Translations under genes and position numbers: made by a program
From: Bacteroidales bacterium UBA5197
GTDB lineage: Bacteria; Bacteroidota; Bacteroidia; Bacteroidales; Lentimicrobiaceae
Reading direction: 5' to 3'
DNA length: 35,541 nt
Assembly: GCA_002412885.1 (NCBI GenBank)
Contig: DHVX01000069.1
Span: forward strand, 1-35,541
Notes under the pieces: model-generated
Told to the model about the DNA's origin: nothing
The model's database searches: none
Seen by the model: the letters and a program-made list of their open reading frames with translations, nothing else
Part shown: positions 1-8,585 of the stretch, piece by piece
Layout: the number at the start of each line of letters is the position of its first letter
Numbering within the stretch: the stretch's first letter is position 1

Positions 1-832
1 TGTCTTTTATATGTCCGGCAGGGAAACCAAATAATACCGGATACTTATAGTTTTTTACGGTATCGGCTATAATTTCTTCCGCACTTTTTCCGTAAGGAAC
101 AGCATTGTCTCTCATCTGACTCATTCCGCCCACTACCAGACCTGCCAGCTCATCCAGTTTTCCGCTGCGCTTCAGGTTCATCATCATGCGGTCGATGTGG
201 TAAAGATATTCATCAAGGTCTTCAATAAACAGAATTTTGCCCCTGGTTTCAATATCAGAAGCCGTTCCGCTTAAGCTATAAAGTATGGAGATGTTGCCGC
301 CCACAACTTCCCCTCTGGCATGGCCGGGGCGTGATAAATCGCCTGTTACAACCTTGTAATCAGCCACTTCGCCAAAAAGTACGCTTTTGAGTGCTTCCAC
401 CGAACCGGAATGTGAGCCATCAGCAGGAAAATTCAGCGGCATGGTTGCATGCAGTGTTTCTATGCCAAAATGTTTGTTGATGTGTGAATGTAACACCGTA
501 ATGTCGCTGAAACCCACAATCCATTTCGGATTTTTCTGAAATGCAGTAAAGTCAAGCTGATCTATAATTCTAACCGTCCCATAACCTCCTCTTGCACAAA
601 TTATTGCTTTAATCTCCGGGTCATCAAGCATTATCTGCAAATCGGCAGCGCGCTGCTCATCGTTGCCCGCAAACTGGTTTTCTGCAAGGTAAAGACCAGC
701 ACCCGCAATAACTTCCAGCCCCCATGATTCCATAGTTTTAATGGCTGGCTCAACCTCTTCGGGAGAAACCTTCCGGGCTGTTGCTACAATCCCAACTTTG
801 TCGCCGGGCTTAAGAAATGCAGGAGTGATCAT
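1..832 (-). CDS. ldcA: LD-carboxypeptidase (S66 family), 3' end cut by window edge
   Basis: Cytoplasmic serine peptidase family that removes the terminal D-alanine from muropeptide tetrapeptides (L,D-bond) during peptidoglycan recycling. The frame is open from an ATG at 832 to the window edge, giving 277 codons of an expected ~300. All three residues of the family's Ser-Glu-His triad are visible: Ser109 in GFSDIT, Glu204 in FIEDLDE and His274 in FPAGH. The glycine-rich ARGGYGT segment before the serine is also typical. No signal peptide is seen, as expected for the cytosolic recycling enzyme. It is divergent from rubrerythrin, and a TACCTTTG box (858 to 851, minus) suggests a very short leader. 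Only the last residues are missing, so the family call is secure; substrate specificity is inferred from the family. Confidence 0.93.
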   Translation of the reverse strand, partial: MITPAFLKPGDKVGIVATARKVSPEEVEPAIKTMESWGLEVIAGAGLYLAENQFAGNDEQRAADLQIMLDDPEIKAIICARGGYGTVRIIDQLDFTAFQKNPKWIVGFSDITVLHSHINKHFGIETLHATMPLNFPADGSHSGSVEALKSVLFGEVADYKVVTGDLSRPGHARGEVVGGNISILYSLSGTASDIETRGKILFIEDLDEYLYHIDRMMMNLKRSGKLDELAGLVVGGMSQMRDNAVPYGKSAEEIIADTVKNYKYPVLFGFPAGHIKD

Positions 833-850
833 AATTAGGATTTGATTGAT

Positions 851-858
851 CAAAGGTA
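851..858 (-). promoter_or_regulatory. Candidate -7 box (TACCTTTG) of the LD-carboxypeptidase gene
   Basis: On the minus strand this reads TACCTTTG, an exact match to the Bacteroidota -7 consensus TAnnTTTG, 18 bases before the ATG at 832. No clear TTG -33 element lies at the usual distance, so confidence is moderate. Confidence 0.45.
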
Positions 859-891
859 AACGATTTTGTATAGAATACCCCCGATTGAAAT

Positions 892-906
892 TTAGAATGA
901 TTCTAA
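892..906. promoter_or_regulatory. Perfect 7-1-7 palindrome, PerR/Fur-like operator candidate
   Basis: The sequence TTAGAATGATTCTAA is a perfect inverted repeat with one central base. It matches the 7-1-7 layout of PerR boxes (TTATAATnATTATAA in Bacillus) at 12 of the 14 arm positions. It lies between the divergent LD-carboxypeptidase and rubrerythrin genes, just upstream of the rubrerythrin -33 element. In other bacteria rubrerythrin genes are known PerR targets, which makes peroxide control plausible. The regulator itself is not in the window, so the assignment is inference. Confidence 0.55.
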
Positions 907-920
907 GCTTTTGATCTATG

Positions 921-948
921 TTGCTTTAATCTTACTTCACTATTTTTG
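921..948 (+). promoter_or_regulatory. Rubrerythrin promoter
   Basis: TTG at 921-923, a 17-base spacer and TATTTTTG at 941-948 fit the Bacteroidota promoter form TTG-N(17-20)-TAnnTTTG. Transcription would start near 955, leaving a leader of about 75 bases before the ATG at 1030. The palindrome at 892-906 ends 14 bases upstream of the -33 element. Confidence 0.6.
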
Positions 949-1029
949 TAGAAACTGATTAAAGAGGTATTTCATAAAATTTTCAGACCTGATAATCAGA
1001 ACTGCTTTCGCAATCAATACATAATAAAT

Positions 1030-1608
1030 ATGGAAAAATCAATCAAAGGAACCCAAACTGAAAAGAACCTGCTGAAATCATTTGCAGGAGAATCACAGGC
1101 TGCAAGGCGCTATCGTTTATTTGCTGCAAAAGCACGTGAAGACGGTTATGAGCAGATTGCTGCTTTTTTCGAAGAAACAGCCAATCAGGAAGACTCACAT
1201 TCGAAAATGTTTTTCAAATATCTTGAAGGCGGAATGCTCGAAATTACAGCATCTTATCCTGCCGGTATGGTAGGAACCACCGCTGAAAACCTTGAAGCAT
1301 CAGCTGAAGGTGAAAATGAAGAATGGACACTTCTGTACCCTGAATTTGCAAGGATTGCCGAAGAAGAAGGCTTTAAAAGAGTTTCAAACACTTTTAAACT
1401 GGTTGCCAGTGTTGAACTGGAACATGAAAAACGTTACCTGAAGCTGCTTGAAAACCTCAACAAAAACAAAGTTTTCGAGAAAGATGAAGAAATCATCTGG
1501 GTTTGCCGCCACTGCGGATATCATTACAAAGGAAAAAAAGCCCTGAAAAACTGCCCTGCCTGTGAACATCCGCTTGCTTATTTTGAAATGAAGCAGGAGA
1601 ATTATTGA
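1030..1608 (+). CDS. rbr: Rubrerythrin
   Basis: Non-haem diiron peroxidase that reduces hydrogen peroxide in the cytosol of anaerobes, taking electrons through rubredoxin-type iron. The 192-residue length is usual for the family. Residues 1-145 are the ferritin-like diiron helix bundle, with Glu21, the E54xxH57 pair (QEDSH) and the E129xxH132 pair (ELEH). Residues ~155-185 are the C-terminal rubredoxin-like domain, with Fe ligands C159/C162 (CRHC) and C175/C178 (CPAC). The gene stands alone: promoter and possible PerR-type operator upstream, intrinsic terminator downstream. Peroxide induction is inferred from that operator. The start is supported by ORF length and the family N-terminus. The call is secure. 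Confidence 0.96.
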   Translation: MEKSIKGTQTEKNLLKSFAGESQAARRYRLFAAKAREDGYEQIAAFFEETANQEDSHSKMFFKYLEGGMLEITASYPAGMVGTTAENLEASAEGENEEWTLLYPEFARIAEEEGFKRVSNTFKLVASVELEHEKRYLKLLENLNKNKVFEKDEEIIWVCRHCGYHYKGKKALKNCPACEHPLAYFEMKQENY

Positions 1609-1637
1609 GAAACTCAGCGTGAAGAATTTGTAGTAAT

Positions 1638-1670
1638 AAAATGCGCATCTCAATTTGGGCTGCGCATTTT
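1638..1670 (+). terminator. Intrinsic terminator after rubrerythrin
   Basis: A perfect 10-bp stem (AAAATGCGCA, 1638-1647, pairing with TGCGCATTTT, 1661-1670) with a 13-base loop is followed by further T residues. It lies 30 bases after the rubrerythrin stop. Confidence 0.8.
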
Positions 1671-1723
1671 TTATTTATAAAAGTCCTGTAAATAAGGGAT
1701 GAGTCTTTGCTGTTCAGCACTAA

Positions 1724-3106
1724 TTAATGCACAACCATTTTCTCTGTAAAAACAACTTGCCCGTCGCGAAAACCCTGCAGTATATATACTCCCGGCTTTC
1801 CCGGTGCAGTAATTAACGGATTGGTCGAATTCAAATTCGCCAGAGAGTAAACCCTTCCCGAAAGGTCAGTAATTCTGATTGTGCAGTTTGTATGGTTGCC
1901 GGTGATCCTGATTAATGAGCCCCTTTGCACCGGATTTTGGAAAAGTAGCGTGCTCGTGCCAATTGTCGGTTGTATTGAAACCCCCGTATTGAATGGCACC
2001 CTTATAAATTTCGGACGGTAGGTGTCGGCATCCAACCGATCGCGAGACAGATTAATGCATTGCGAAGGGCAAATATATGGCTGAAGGGTATCCACCCAAT
2101 CATTCAGGTTATAAGAAATTAACAATTCATCGTTTTCGGTAAATGAAGGATGTGCCTGAGCATTGTAAGTAAGCAGATAATTTCCGTTGAATGTATCTTC
2201 AATGGTATACACCAATGTTTGGTTTATAAAAGGCCCCCAGGGCTTGTCACTTTCATAAACATATATTTCACGCCCCAGGCCGCAGGTGAGGTACCCATTT
2301 TCCTGAGTTATCAGGTAGAATTTGCCGTTCATTGCAATCACACTGAACCCCGGCGAAACAGGATCGCTGCTGATGTTTGCTGCAAGGTTGTGGTTAAATG
2401 ACCAACCCGAACCGGTATAAAACTGATAAGGTGCTTCTAAATTTGTTCCTATTAAAGTTCGGGCAATCACAGGTTCCCACACAATCCAGTTGAGACGGTT
2501 GCCATAAATATAACGATAGCCGGTTGCTGTATCCGTAATAACTGCCCTTCCGGACTGAATTTCACCATATGCGGGAAGCGGATTGATACTGTTGATGCTG
2601 AGTGAGGGCAATTGAAGCCGGGCAATATAAGTACCAAGGTTATCCATTGTGGCTCCATCAATTTCATCGAGAAAGATATATGCAGTATCAGCATCGGTGA
2701 AACCATGGCCGGGCCATAGAATTGCAGGATCGTCCGGCCCCAATTTAAACGTTGAACGCAAAACCCCGGTTTGGGAATCATCAATATAGGTTGTGAGTTG
2801 ATTCAAATTGACCGAATCCTGAACCAGCATACAATTTCTGATCTGGAAAAGGCAGGGAAGCGTATTATTAATTGTGTTAACATCCGCAAGGTAACTGTCG
2901 CCGAATAGCCAAATGGTGCGACCATCAGGCAAAGGCACCGAAATGGTGGCATCCCCCGCTGTCCATCCTCCGGAATTCAGTCTGAAGTATTCCGTAAAAA
3001 CCTGATCCGGATAACCGGGAAGCTGGGCATTAACAAATTGAGTCATTATGAACAGCATAACGACTAACGTCAGTTTTTTATAATTCTCCTTGTAATTACG
3101 GTTCAT
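1724..3106 (-). CDS. Secreted propeller-like protein with T9SS sorting domain
   Basis: The start at 3106 gives 460 residues; the open frame extends upstream to an ATG at 3154, but that codon lies upstream of a TATATTTG promoter box and the shorter form begins with a clean signal peptide (about 27 residues, ending FVNA before QLPGYP). The body carries repeated aromatic and aspartate-rich strands such as IWLFGDSYL, resembling the DUF4185/DUF5005 class of beta-propeller proteins related to glycoside hydrolases; no catalytic residues can be assigned by eye. The last ~80 residues (QNPVQRGS, ITDLSGRVY, PGVYILQ) form a type A Por/T9SS C-terminal sorting domain. The protein is therefore probably exported to the cell surface or medium. 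Enzymatic role unknown. It is divergent from the S41-like gene. Confidence 0.8.
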   Translation of the reverse strand: MNRNYKENYKKLTLVVMLFIMTQFVNAQLPGYPDQVFTEYFRLNSGGWTAGDATISVPLPDGRTIWLFGDSYLADVNTINNTLPCLFQIRNCMLVQDSVNLNQLTTYIDDSQTGVLRSTFKLGPDDPAILWPGHGFTDADTAYIFLDEIDGATMDNLGTYIARLQLPSLSINSINPLPAYGEIQSGRAVITDTATGYRYIYGNRLNWIVWEPVIARTLIGTNLEAPYQFYTGSGWSFNHNLAANISSDPVSPGFSVIAMNGKFYLITQENGYLTCGLGREIYVYESDKPWGPFINQTLVYTIEDTFNGNYLLTYNAQAHPSFTENDELLISYNLNDWVDTLQPYICPSQCINLSRDRLDADTYRPKFIRVPFNTGVSIQPTIGTSTLLFQNPVQRGSLIRITGNHTNCTIRITDLSGRVYSLANLNSTNPLITAPGKPGVYILQGFRDGQVVFTEKMVVH

Positions 3107-3129
3107 TGGATTGAATGTGCAAGCACGAG

Positions 3130-3137
3130 CAAATATA
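3130..3137 (-). promoter_or_regulatory. -7 box (TATATTTG) of the propeller-like cargo gene
   Basis: The minus strand reads TATATTTG, an exact TAnnTTTG match, 23 bases before the ATG at 3106. It lies inside the longer open frame and so argues for the shorter start. A -33 TTG is not evident. Confidence 0.5.
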
Positions 3138-3300
3138 TTAAAATTTTCATCCATTGCATGATCTTCCCCGTGAAGCCAGTTTCGGCCAAATCACCTTTAT
3201 CGCCTTTTAATAACCTACCTCCTGACCGGATTATTCGACCATTAATCACCCTCCAAATACCTTTTAACCAATCAATATTACCACTCAATCAATGGGACAG

Positions 3301-3328
3301 TTTTGCCAGAATTTGGATGATAATTTTG
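3301..3328 (+). promoter_or_regulatory. Candidate promoter of the S41-like cargo gene
   Basis: TTTTG at 3301-3305 is followed after 15 bases by TAATTTTG at 3321-3328, an exact -7 match 50 bases before the ATG at 3379. The spacing is slightly short. Confidence 0.5.
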
Positions 3329-3378
3329 CACATTACTGACTAAGTTTTATTAAGTATTTACATTTTAAAAAAGTCATA

Positions 3379-6300
3379 ATGAAAACATCAATCATTAAAA
3401 AACAGATCCTTTCTCTGCTATTGGTTATAGCAGTTTTTCAGGTTAATTCGCAGGATGTAACGGATAGCGTTTACCATGAGAGGTTGTTTTACCTGTGCAA
3501 AGTATGGGGACATGCGAAGTATTACCATACCCGGATAGCCGCGGGGCTGGTTAACTGGGATAATGAATTGCTGAATTCTGTAACCGCATCCAAAACGGCT
3601 GCGACAAACGCAGCATTTAATGAAGTTCTATTAAACATGCTAAATAACGCCGGAGTAATGGGAACAAGCAATGTAACACTCCCTGTTGTTCCGGATAGCC
3701 TGAACAACAACAATGACCTGAGCTGGATACAGAGTCCGTTTCTCTCGGATGCCGTACGAGCAAATCTGAATACAATTACCAGCAGGTTCAGGCCACAAAG
3801 TAATGTTTATGTTACTGCCTCAACAACAGGCAGTAATCCTGCGTTTAATACTGATAGTTTATTTTATACCGGAGAAGATTTTCCCGTTGAAGAAAAGAGA
3901 ATGCTGGCGATGTTCCGGTACTGGAACCAGATTCACTATTTCTTCCCCTATAAAAAGATAATGGATCAGAACTGGGATACGACCCTGGTGGAGTTTATCC
4001 CAAAAATTGCTGCATCAACCGATGCATTGACTTTTAATCTGGCTTTTAGCGAATTCAGAACCAGAATAAATGATGGTCATGCGGGCTATGGTAGCCCAGT
4101 TTACTATAATTTCAGGGGACTGTCATATCCCCCGTTTCTGGTAAGATATATTGAAAATGAAATGGTGATAACCAAAGTATTGCAAGGCGTCACTAATGTA
4201 TCGGTTGGGGATGTCATCAAGGAGATTGATGGAGTGAACATTTATACATTACGCGACAGTTTGAGGAAACATGCTCATGGATCAAATCAGGATGGTATTG
4301 AAAGGAACCTGAATACACTCATAATGTATGGAGACATCGGCGAATTTGACATAACTGTTGAAAATTCTTCAGGTACTCATGCCGCTACGCTTAACAGAAA
4401 CCGAGAAAATGCCAGTAATCTGGTTTTAAACAATAGCCCGGTTTGGAGAGATACCATTGTCAATGGAATTTGCACTTTCGGAATTGCGGATATGGGCAGG
4501 CTTGAAACAACGCAGGTTGCCGACATGTTTGCTGACCTATGGAACACTGATGCGATCATCTTCGATATACGCAACTATCCAAAAGGAACTCTTCAGTATA
4601 TTGTAAACTATTTATATTCTTCACCAATCCATAACGCTAAATTTACGGTACCTGATATTAAATATCCCGGACGATTAACCTGGATTTCGCAAACATTGGG
4701 CTCGGGTACTTCAAACCCATACAGAGGCAAAGTTATCTTGCTGTTCGATGAAAGAACAATAAGCCATGCAGAATGGACCTGCATGGGCCTTGAACAATTT
4801 CCCGGAGCAATAAAAATAGGCAGCCAAACTGCCGGTGCCGACGGGAATGTTTCCCTTTCATATCTGACTGCAAATATTTCTACCGTTTTCACAGGATTAG
4901 GAACCTATTACCCTGACTACACACCTACTCAGCGTATTGGCATTGTCCCGCATTTTGAAGTACGACCCACCATTGCCGGCATCCGGGCAGGGCAGGATGA
5001 AGTGCTGAATTTTGCGTTGGATTGCAACCTGATTGGCATAAACTATTGTGTTTCCCGTGGGAATAACACCACAAGCGAGTGGATCAATCAAGTCAGTCTG
5101 GGAACATTCTCAAAGACCTCAGGCGCTAACGGTGGTTATGGTGATTTCAGGTCTCCGGCTATTGAGGTTGAAAGCGGACTCACTTACAACCTGACGCTTA
5201 CCCCGGGCTTCAAAAATAGAACAAGAGCTGAATACTGGCGGGTATGGATAGATTATAATAAGGATGGAGACTTTACCGATGCGGAAGAGCAGGTATTTGC
5301 TGCAGACGGATTAAAAACCACTATTTATGGAACTATTACCATTCCGGCAGGAATAACAGGGGAGACCGGAATGCGTGTTTCCATGAAATACAATGCCGCT
5401 CCAACTGCCTGCGAGCAATTCAGTTATGGCGAAGTGGAGGACTATACCTTATCCATCAATCCGTTTGTGCCGATGCCCCCTGTTGTCAGTTTCTCGGGAA
5501 ATCCAACTGAAATTCTTATTGGGGAAAGTGTTCAATTTAACGACCAATCAACCAATAATCCTGAATCCTGGTTATGGACATTTCAGGGTGGAACTCCAGC
5601 GACAAGTACCTCACAGAACCCGGTTGTGACATATAGTGCTGCAGGAACCTATGACGTATCTCTTCAGGCAACCAATGCCGCAGGTTCAACCACATTGTCA
5701 CTGCCAGATTATATTACCGTAACCGAAACCACAGGTTTAACTTATTGTGCATCACAGGGCAACAGCAATGCCAGTGAATGGATAAGGAAAGTAAATATCT
5801 CGACATTTGAAAACCAGAGCGGTGCATCCTACTATTCTGATTTCACCAACATGGTAATTCAAATGTTGCCGGGTTCTTCAAACACAGTAACACTAACTCC
5901 GGGCTATTCCGGTAGTACCCTGTTCGAATACTGGAAGATATGGATCGACTTTAATGCCGATGGCGATTTTCTCGATGCCGGTGAAAATGTGTTTACAGCC
6001 AGCAAAAAGAAGTCAGTTGTTACCGGAACAATCAGCATCCCTGCTTCTACCATTGGACAGACAAGGATGAGAATATCCATGAAGTATGGCAGCGCACCAT
6101 CGTCCTGTGAGGTTTTCGCCAGAGGTGAGGTGGAAGATTACACCGTAAGCTTCACCGGTGGAACAAAAAGTATGGAGGTGAATACCGCATTTGAGGTTCT
6201 GGTCTATCCGAACCCTTCCAACTCTGCATTTAATTTAACGCTAAAGTCAAATAGTAAAGAAATGGCAATCATTCAGTTATTTGATTTTTCCGGCAAACTA

Positions 6301-6432
6301 ATCGAAACCTGCAGTTCAATATCTCCTGATGATATCATTACTGTCGGCAGGGATTTAAAACCAGGAATGTATGTTGCAGTTGTTACACAGGGCAACGAGC
6401 GTAAAATGGTTAAATTGTCAAAAGTCAGATAA
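3379..6432 (+). CDS. Large secreted S41-family peptidase homologue with GEVED-PKD-GEVED and T9SS domains
   Basis: 1017 residues. Signal peptide 1-25 (ends VNSQ). N-terminal region to ~245 includes NDGH (231-234), a motif shared with IRBP/tricorn-type S41 proteins, followed by a PDZ-like segment (~250-335). The S41 core spans ~365-545, with the expected nucleophile Ser462 in TISHAEW and the family's GSQTAGADG turn at 481-489. The dyad lysine usual in CtpA-type enzymes is not seen in that turn. Then come GEVED domain 1 (~555-695, ends GEVEDYTLSI), a PKD domain (~700-785), GEVED domain 2 (~788-925, ends GEVEDYTVSF) and a type A T9SS sorting domain (~940-1017, with YPNPSNSAF). It is probably surface-anchored or secreted; the target protein is unknown. 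Large accessory modules are common on T9SS cargo and probably help binding. Confidence 0.87.
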   Translation: MKTSIIKKQILSLLLVIAVFQVNSQDVTDSVYHERLFYLCKVWGHAKYYHTRIAAGLVNWDNELLNSVTASKTAATNAAFNEVLLNMLNNAGVMGTSNVTLPVVPDSLNNNNDLSWIQSPFLSDAVRANLNTITSRFRPQSNVYVTASTTGSNPAFNTDSLFYTGEDFPVEEKRMLAMFRYWNQIHYFFPYKKIMDQNWDTTLVEFIPKIAASTDALTFNLAFSEFRTRINDGHAGYGSPVYYNFRGLSYPPFLVRYIENEMVITKVLQGVTNVSVGDVIKEIDGVNIYTLRDSLRKHAHGSNQDGIERNLNTLIMYGDIGEFDITVENSSGTHAATLNRNRENASNLVLNNSPVWRDTIVNGICTFGIADMGRLETTQVADMFADLWNTDAIIFDIRNYPKGTLQYIVNYLYSSPIHNAKFTVPDIKYPGRLTWISQTLGSGTSNPYRGKVILLFDERTISHAEWTCMGLEQFPGAIKIGSQTAGADGNVSLSYLTANISTVFTGLGTYYPDYTPTQRIGIVPHFEVRPTIAGIRAGQDEVLNFALDCNLIGINYCVSRGNNTTSEWINQVSLGTFSKTSGANGGYGDFRSPAIEVESGLTYNLTLTPGFKNRTRAEYWRVWIDYNKDGDFTDAEEQVFAADGLKTTIYGTITIPAGITGETGMRVSMKYNAAPTACEQFSYGEVEDYTLSINPFVPMPPVVSFSGNPTEILIGESVQFNDQSTNNPESWLWTFQGGTPATSTSQNPVVTYSAAGTYDVSLQATNAAGSTTLSLPDYITVTETTGLTYCASQGNSNASEWIRKVNISTFENQSGASYYSDFTNMVIQMLPGSSNTVTLTPGYSGSTLFEYWKIWIDFNADGDFLDAGENVFTASKKKSVVTGTISIPASTIGQTRMRISMKYGSAPSSCEVFARGEVEDYTVSFTGGTKSMEVNTAFEVLVYPNPSNSAFNLTLKSNSKEMAIIQLFDFSGKLIETCSSISPDDIITVGRDLKPGMYVAVVTQGNERKMVKLSKVR

Positions 6433-6454
6433 GGATTGGTAAAACTGAGTGTAA

Positions 6455-6516
6455 GGGATATCTCTTTAATCGTGAGAGACAAATGCATAAAAAAAGAGAC
6501 AACAAGAAGATATCCC
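6455..6516 (+). other. Inverted repeat between the S41-like and lipoprotein genes
   Basis: GGGATATCT (6455-6463) pairs with AGATATCCC (6508-6516) around a 44-base loop that itself contains pairable TCTCTTT and AAAGAGA segments. It lies 23 bases after the S41-like stop. It could be a weak terminator or processing hairpin; no T-run follows. Confidence 0.35.
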
Positions 6517-6568
6517 AACTAATGATTTGAGTGCGATTAAACGGGTTAAAAACTTAAATATCAAAGCC

Positions 6569-7390
6569 ATGAAAACAATCAAATTAATTCTTTTAGCCTT
6601 TACACTCAGTTTTACTTTTTACAGTTGCGAAAAGTATGCGGATGAAAAGATGGAAACTACTCAACAAAAATCAGCTCAGGCAGATACAAAATCAAATGAA
6701 AGTAAGGGCTTGCTTTGGGTTTATCAAGACAATTTTGATACACCATCTGCACTTCAGGAAATCTGGAGGTTATATGGACGACCGTCCCCGGAATGGAAAG
6801 ATTGGGCTTTTGGAAGGGACGGCCTATTCGACAACAACGGACCTTCTCCGGTTAATAATTACGCGGTATCCAATTTCCCGATAGGGAGAGACTATGGCTA
6901 CACGGTTGAATCAGAAGTAATGCTGAATATCTTAAACCCTGCAGGAACTTGCGTTTGTCCGGGCATTGGTGTTACAAAAGCATCTGAGTTTAATCCGATA
7001 ACCGGTGAAATGCGGACAGGTATCTCTATGCGGCTTATATATGCCGGTGCAGCCGCTACCTGGTTTCCGGCCAAAATGCGGAACCATACCTGGTTTATTA
7101 TGGACTTTATTTCTGATAACGGAACGGTCGCATCATCCGGCTACATCCCAGCCGACATTTACAGCAATAACTGGTGCATTTTAAGATTTGAAGTTTCTCC
7201 TGCCGGTTTTGTAAAGTTTTTCTGTGACGAAACACTGCTATGGGCTCCGCTGATCCGCCTTCACCCTATGATGTTCAAAAACAACCTGTTGGTACTTGGG
7301 TACACTTCTGACGGTGATCTGCAAACCCGCTCCGGGGTAGCTTATCATGACTGGATAAAAGCGACTTTTCCTCTCAGTCCGAAAGACTAA
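6569..7390 (+). CDS. Lipoprotein of unknown function
   Basis: The start at 6569 (273 residues) puts a lipoprotein signal peptide at the N-terminus, with lipobox Cys20 in FTFYSC; the in-frame ATG at 6527 would place 14 extra residues before it. After the cysteine come acidic residues (EKYADE), similar to the surface-export signal of Bacteroidota lipoproteins, then a Ser/Gln-rich linker. The body (~50-273) alternates aromatic-rich strands with glycine turns, as in concanavalin-like beta-sandwich domains, but I recognise no specific family. A CVCPG segment may hold a disulfide. It lies 137 bases downstream of the S41-like cargo, so they may or may not share a transcript. Surface or periplasmic binding role is only a guess. 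Confidence 0.72.
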   Translation: MKTIKLILLAFTLSFTFYSCEKYADEKMETTQQKSAQADTKSNESKGLLWVYQDNFDTPSALQEIWRLYGRPSPEWKDWAFGRDGLFDNNGPSPVNNYAVSNFPIGRDYGYTVESEVMLNILNPAGTCVCPGIGVTKASEFNPITGEMRTGISMRLIYAGAAATWFPAKMRNHTWFIMDFISDNGTVASSGYIPADIYSNNWCILRFEVSPAGFVKFFCDETLLWAPLIRLHPMMFKNNLLVLGYTSDGDLQTRSGVAYHDWIKATFPLSPKD

Positions 7391-7789
7391 TTTTCAGGAA
7401 TCGCTTAGAAAGAAAATAGATTTTCCTGGTATTGATCCATCAACACAATAATGCAAGCTAAAGGTTGGTCCAATGGCCTACCTTTAGCTTGCAGAATTTG
7501 CACTTCTGATCCTGGTTTTTATGGCATTGAGTGGCAATAGGTTATTCCATTAAAACTTTTATTAATTAAATGCAGATTCTCATCAGGAAAACTCAAAACC
7601 TGTCGTAACTTTACATACTCTCCCGCTCGTCAGGCTAAAAAGTGCCTCACAAAAAAAATCCAACAGTACCTATAGCCCTTCAGAGTGTATATCTTAATTG
7701 TACCAACTTTCTTTGATTTTACTACAGCCACGAATTTCAAAATAATAGTTCTTCTTACTACTCTGCCTGACCTGATAAACAAATGAAAG
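7391..7789. other. 399-bp gap without a gene
   Basis: No credible coding frame is seen on either strand. The gap holds the hairpin at 7452-7493 and, further on, an AT-rich stretch leading into the response-regulator gene. TAACTTTA at 7605-7612 is a near match to the -7 box, but no partner -33 element is convincing, so the promoter of the two-component pair is not assigned. Confidence 0.6.
7452..7493. terminator. 14-bp perfect hairpin after the lipoprotein gene
   Basis: TGCAAGCTAAAGGT (7452-7465) is perfectly complementary to ACCTTTAGCTTGCA (7480-7493) with a 14-base loop. It begins 62 bases after the lipoprotein stop. There is no T-run, so factor-independent termination is uncertain; it may act in transcript-end protection. 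Confidence 0.5.
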
Positions 7790-8584
7790 ATGAAAAAGTA
7801 TCGTGCAATCATTGTTGATGATGAGCGAAATGTTCGTGAGGCGCTGGCGCTATTATTGAATGAGTTTTGTCCTGAAATTGAGCTATGCGGCTCTGCTGTT
7901 TCGGCTGCTGAAGGCAGAGCCCTTTTAAAGACCGAAAAAGTCGATTTTATTTTCCTGGATATTTCAATGCCCGGTGAAGATGGTTTTACTTTTCTAAAAT
8001 CAATTCCCAAAGATGAATACGGGATTATTTTCGTAACTGCTTACGAAGAGTATGCACTTAATGCATTAAAAGCCAATGCCATTGATTATCTGTTAAAGCC
8101 TGTCGATTCAATTGAACTTCGCGAAGCCGTTTCCAAAGCCATTCAATACCATGAATTAAGAAAAGCCAAAGCTGATATCAGATCGGTTTACCGCGAATCA
8201 CTGAATAATCTGCATGATCAGGTGCATTCCGAAAACAGGAATATTGAAAAAATAACCATTGCCGAGCAGTTTGGATTCAGAATGGTGAAGGTCTCCGATA
8301 TTATGTACCTGCAGGCCGACAGCAATTATACAATTCTTCATTTATCGGGCCTTGACAAAATTGTGGCTACGCGATCTATGTGCGAATTTGAAAAGATTCT
8401 GGAAAATTCCACGTTTTTCAGAATACACAAATCTACCATCATCAACATGAATTTTCTGAAAGCATACTCCAGTTACGAGGGGAACTTTGCAGAACTTACA
8501 GATGGAACAAGGCTCAGCATTTCAAGGAGAAAACTGATCGAATTCAGGGAGGCGGTGAAGCAATTTTCGAAATCAATAGAATAA
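7790..8584 (+). CDS. LytTR-family response regulator
   Basis: 264 residues. Residues 1-120 are a receiver domain with the acidic pair D10/D11, phospho-acceptor D57 in FLDISMP, T83 and K103 in LLKP. Residues ~165-260 are a LytTR DNA-binding domain (FRIHKSTIINMNFL, RLSISRRKL). Phosphorylation by the next gene's kinase would drive DNA binding at promoter direct repeats, as in AgrA/LytR-type regulators. The kinase gene starts one base after this stop, so the two are almost certainly translationally coupled. Targets are unknown; the neighbouring surface-protein genes are candidates only by proximity. All key phospho-relay residues are present. Confidence 0.93.
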   Translation: MKKYRAIIVDDERNVREALALLLNEFCPEIELCGSAVSAAEGRALLKTEKVDFIFLDISMPGEDGFTFLKSIPKDEYGIIFVTAYEEYALNALKANAIDYLLKPVDSIELREAVSKAIQYHELRKAKADIRSVYRESLNNLHDQVHSENRNIEKITIAEQFGFRMVKVSDIMYLQADSNYTILHLSGLDKIVATRSMCEFEKILENSTFFRIHKSTIINMNFLKAYSSYEGNFAELTDGTRLSISRRKLIEFREAVKQFSKSIE

Positions 8585-8585
8585 C

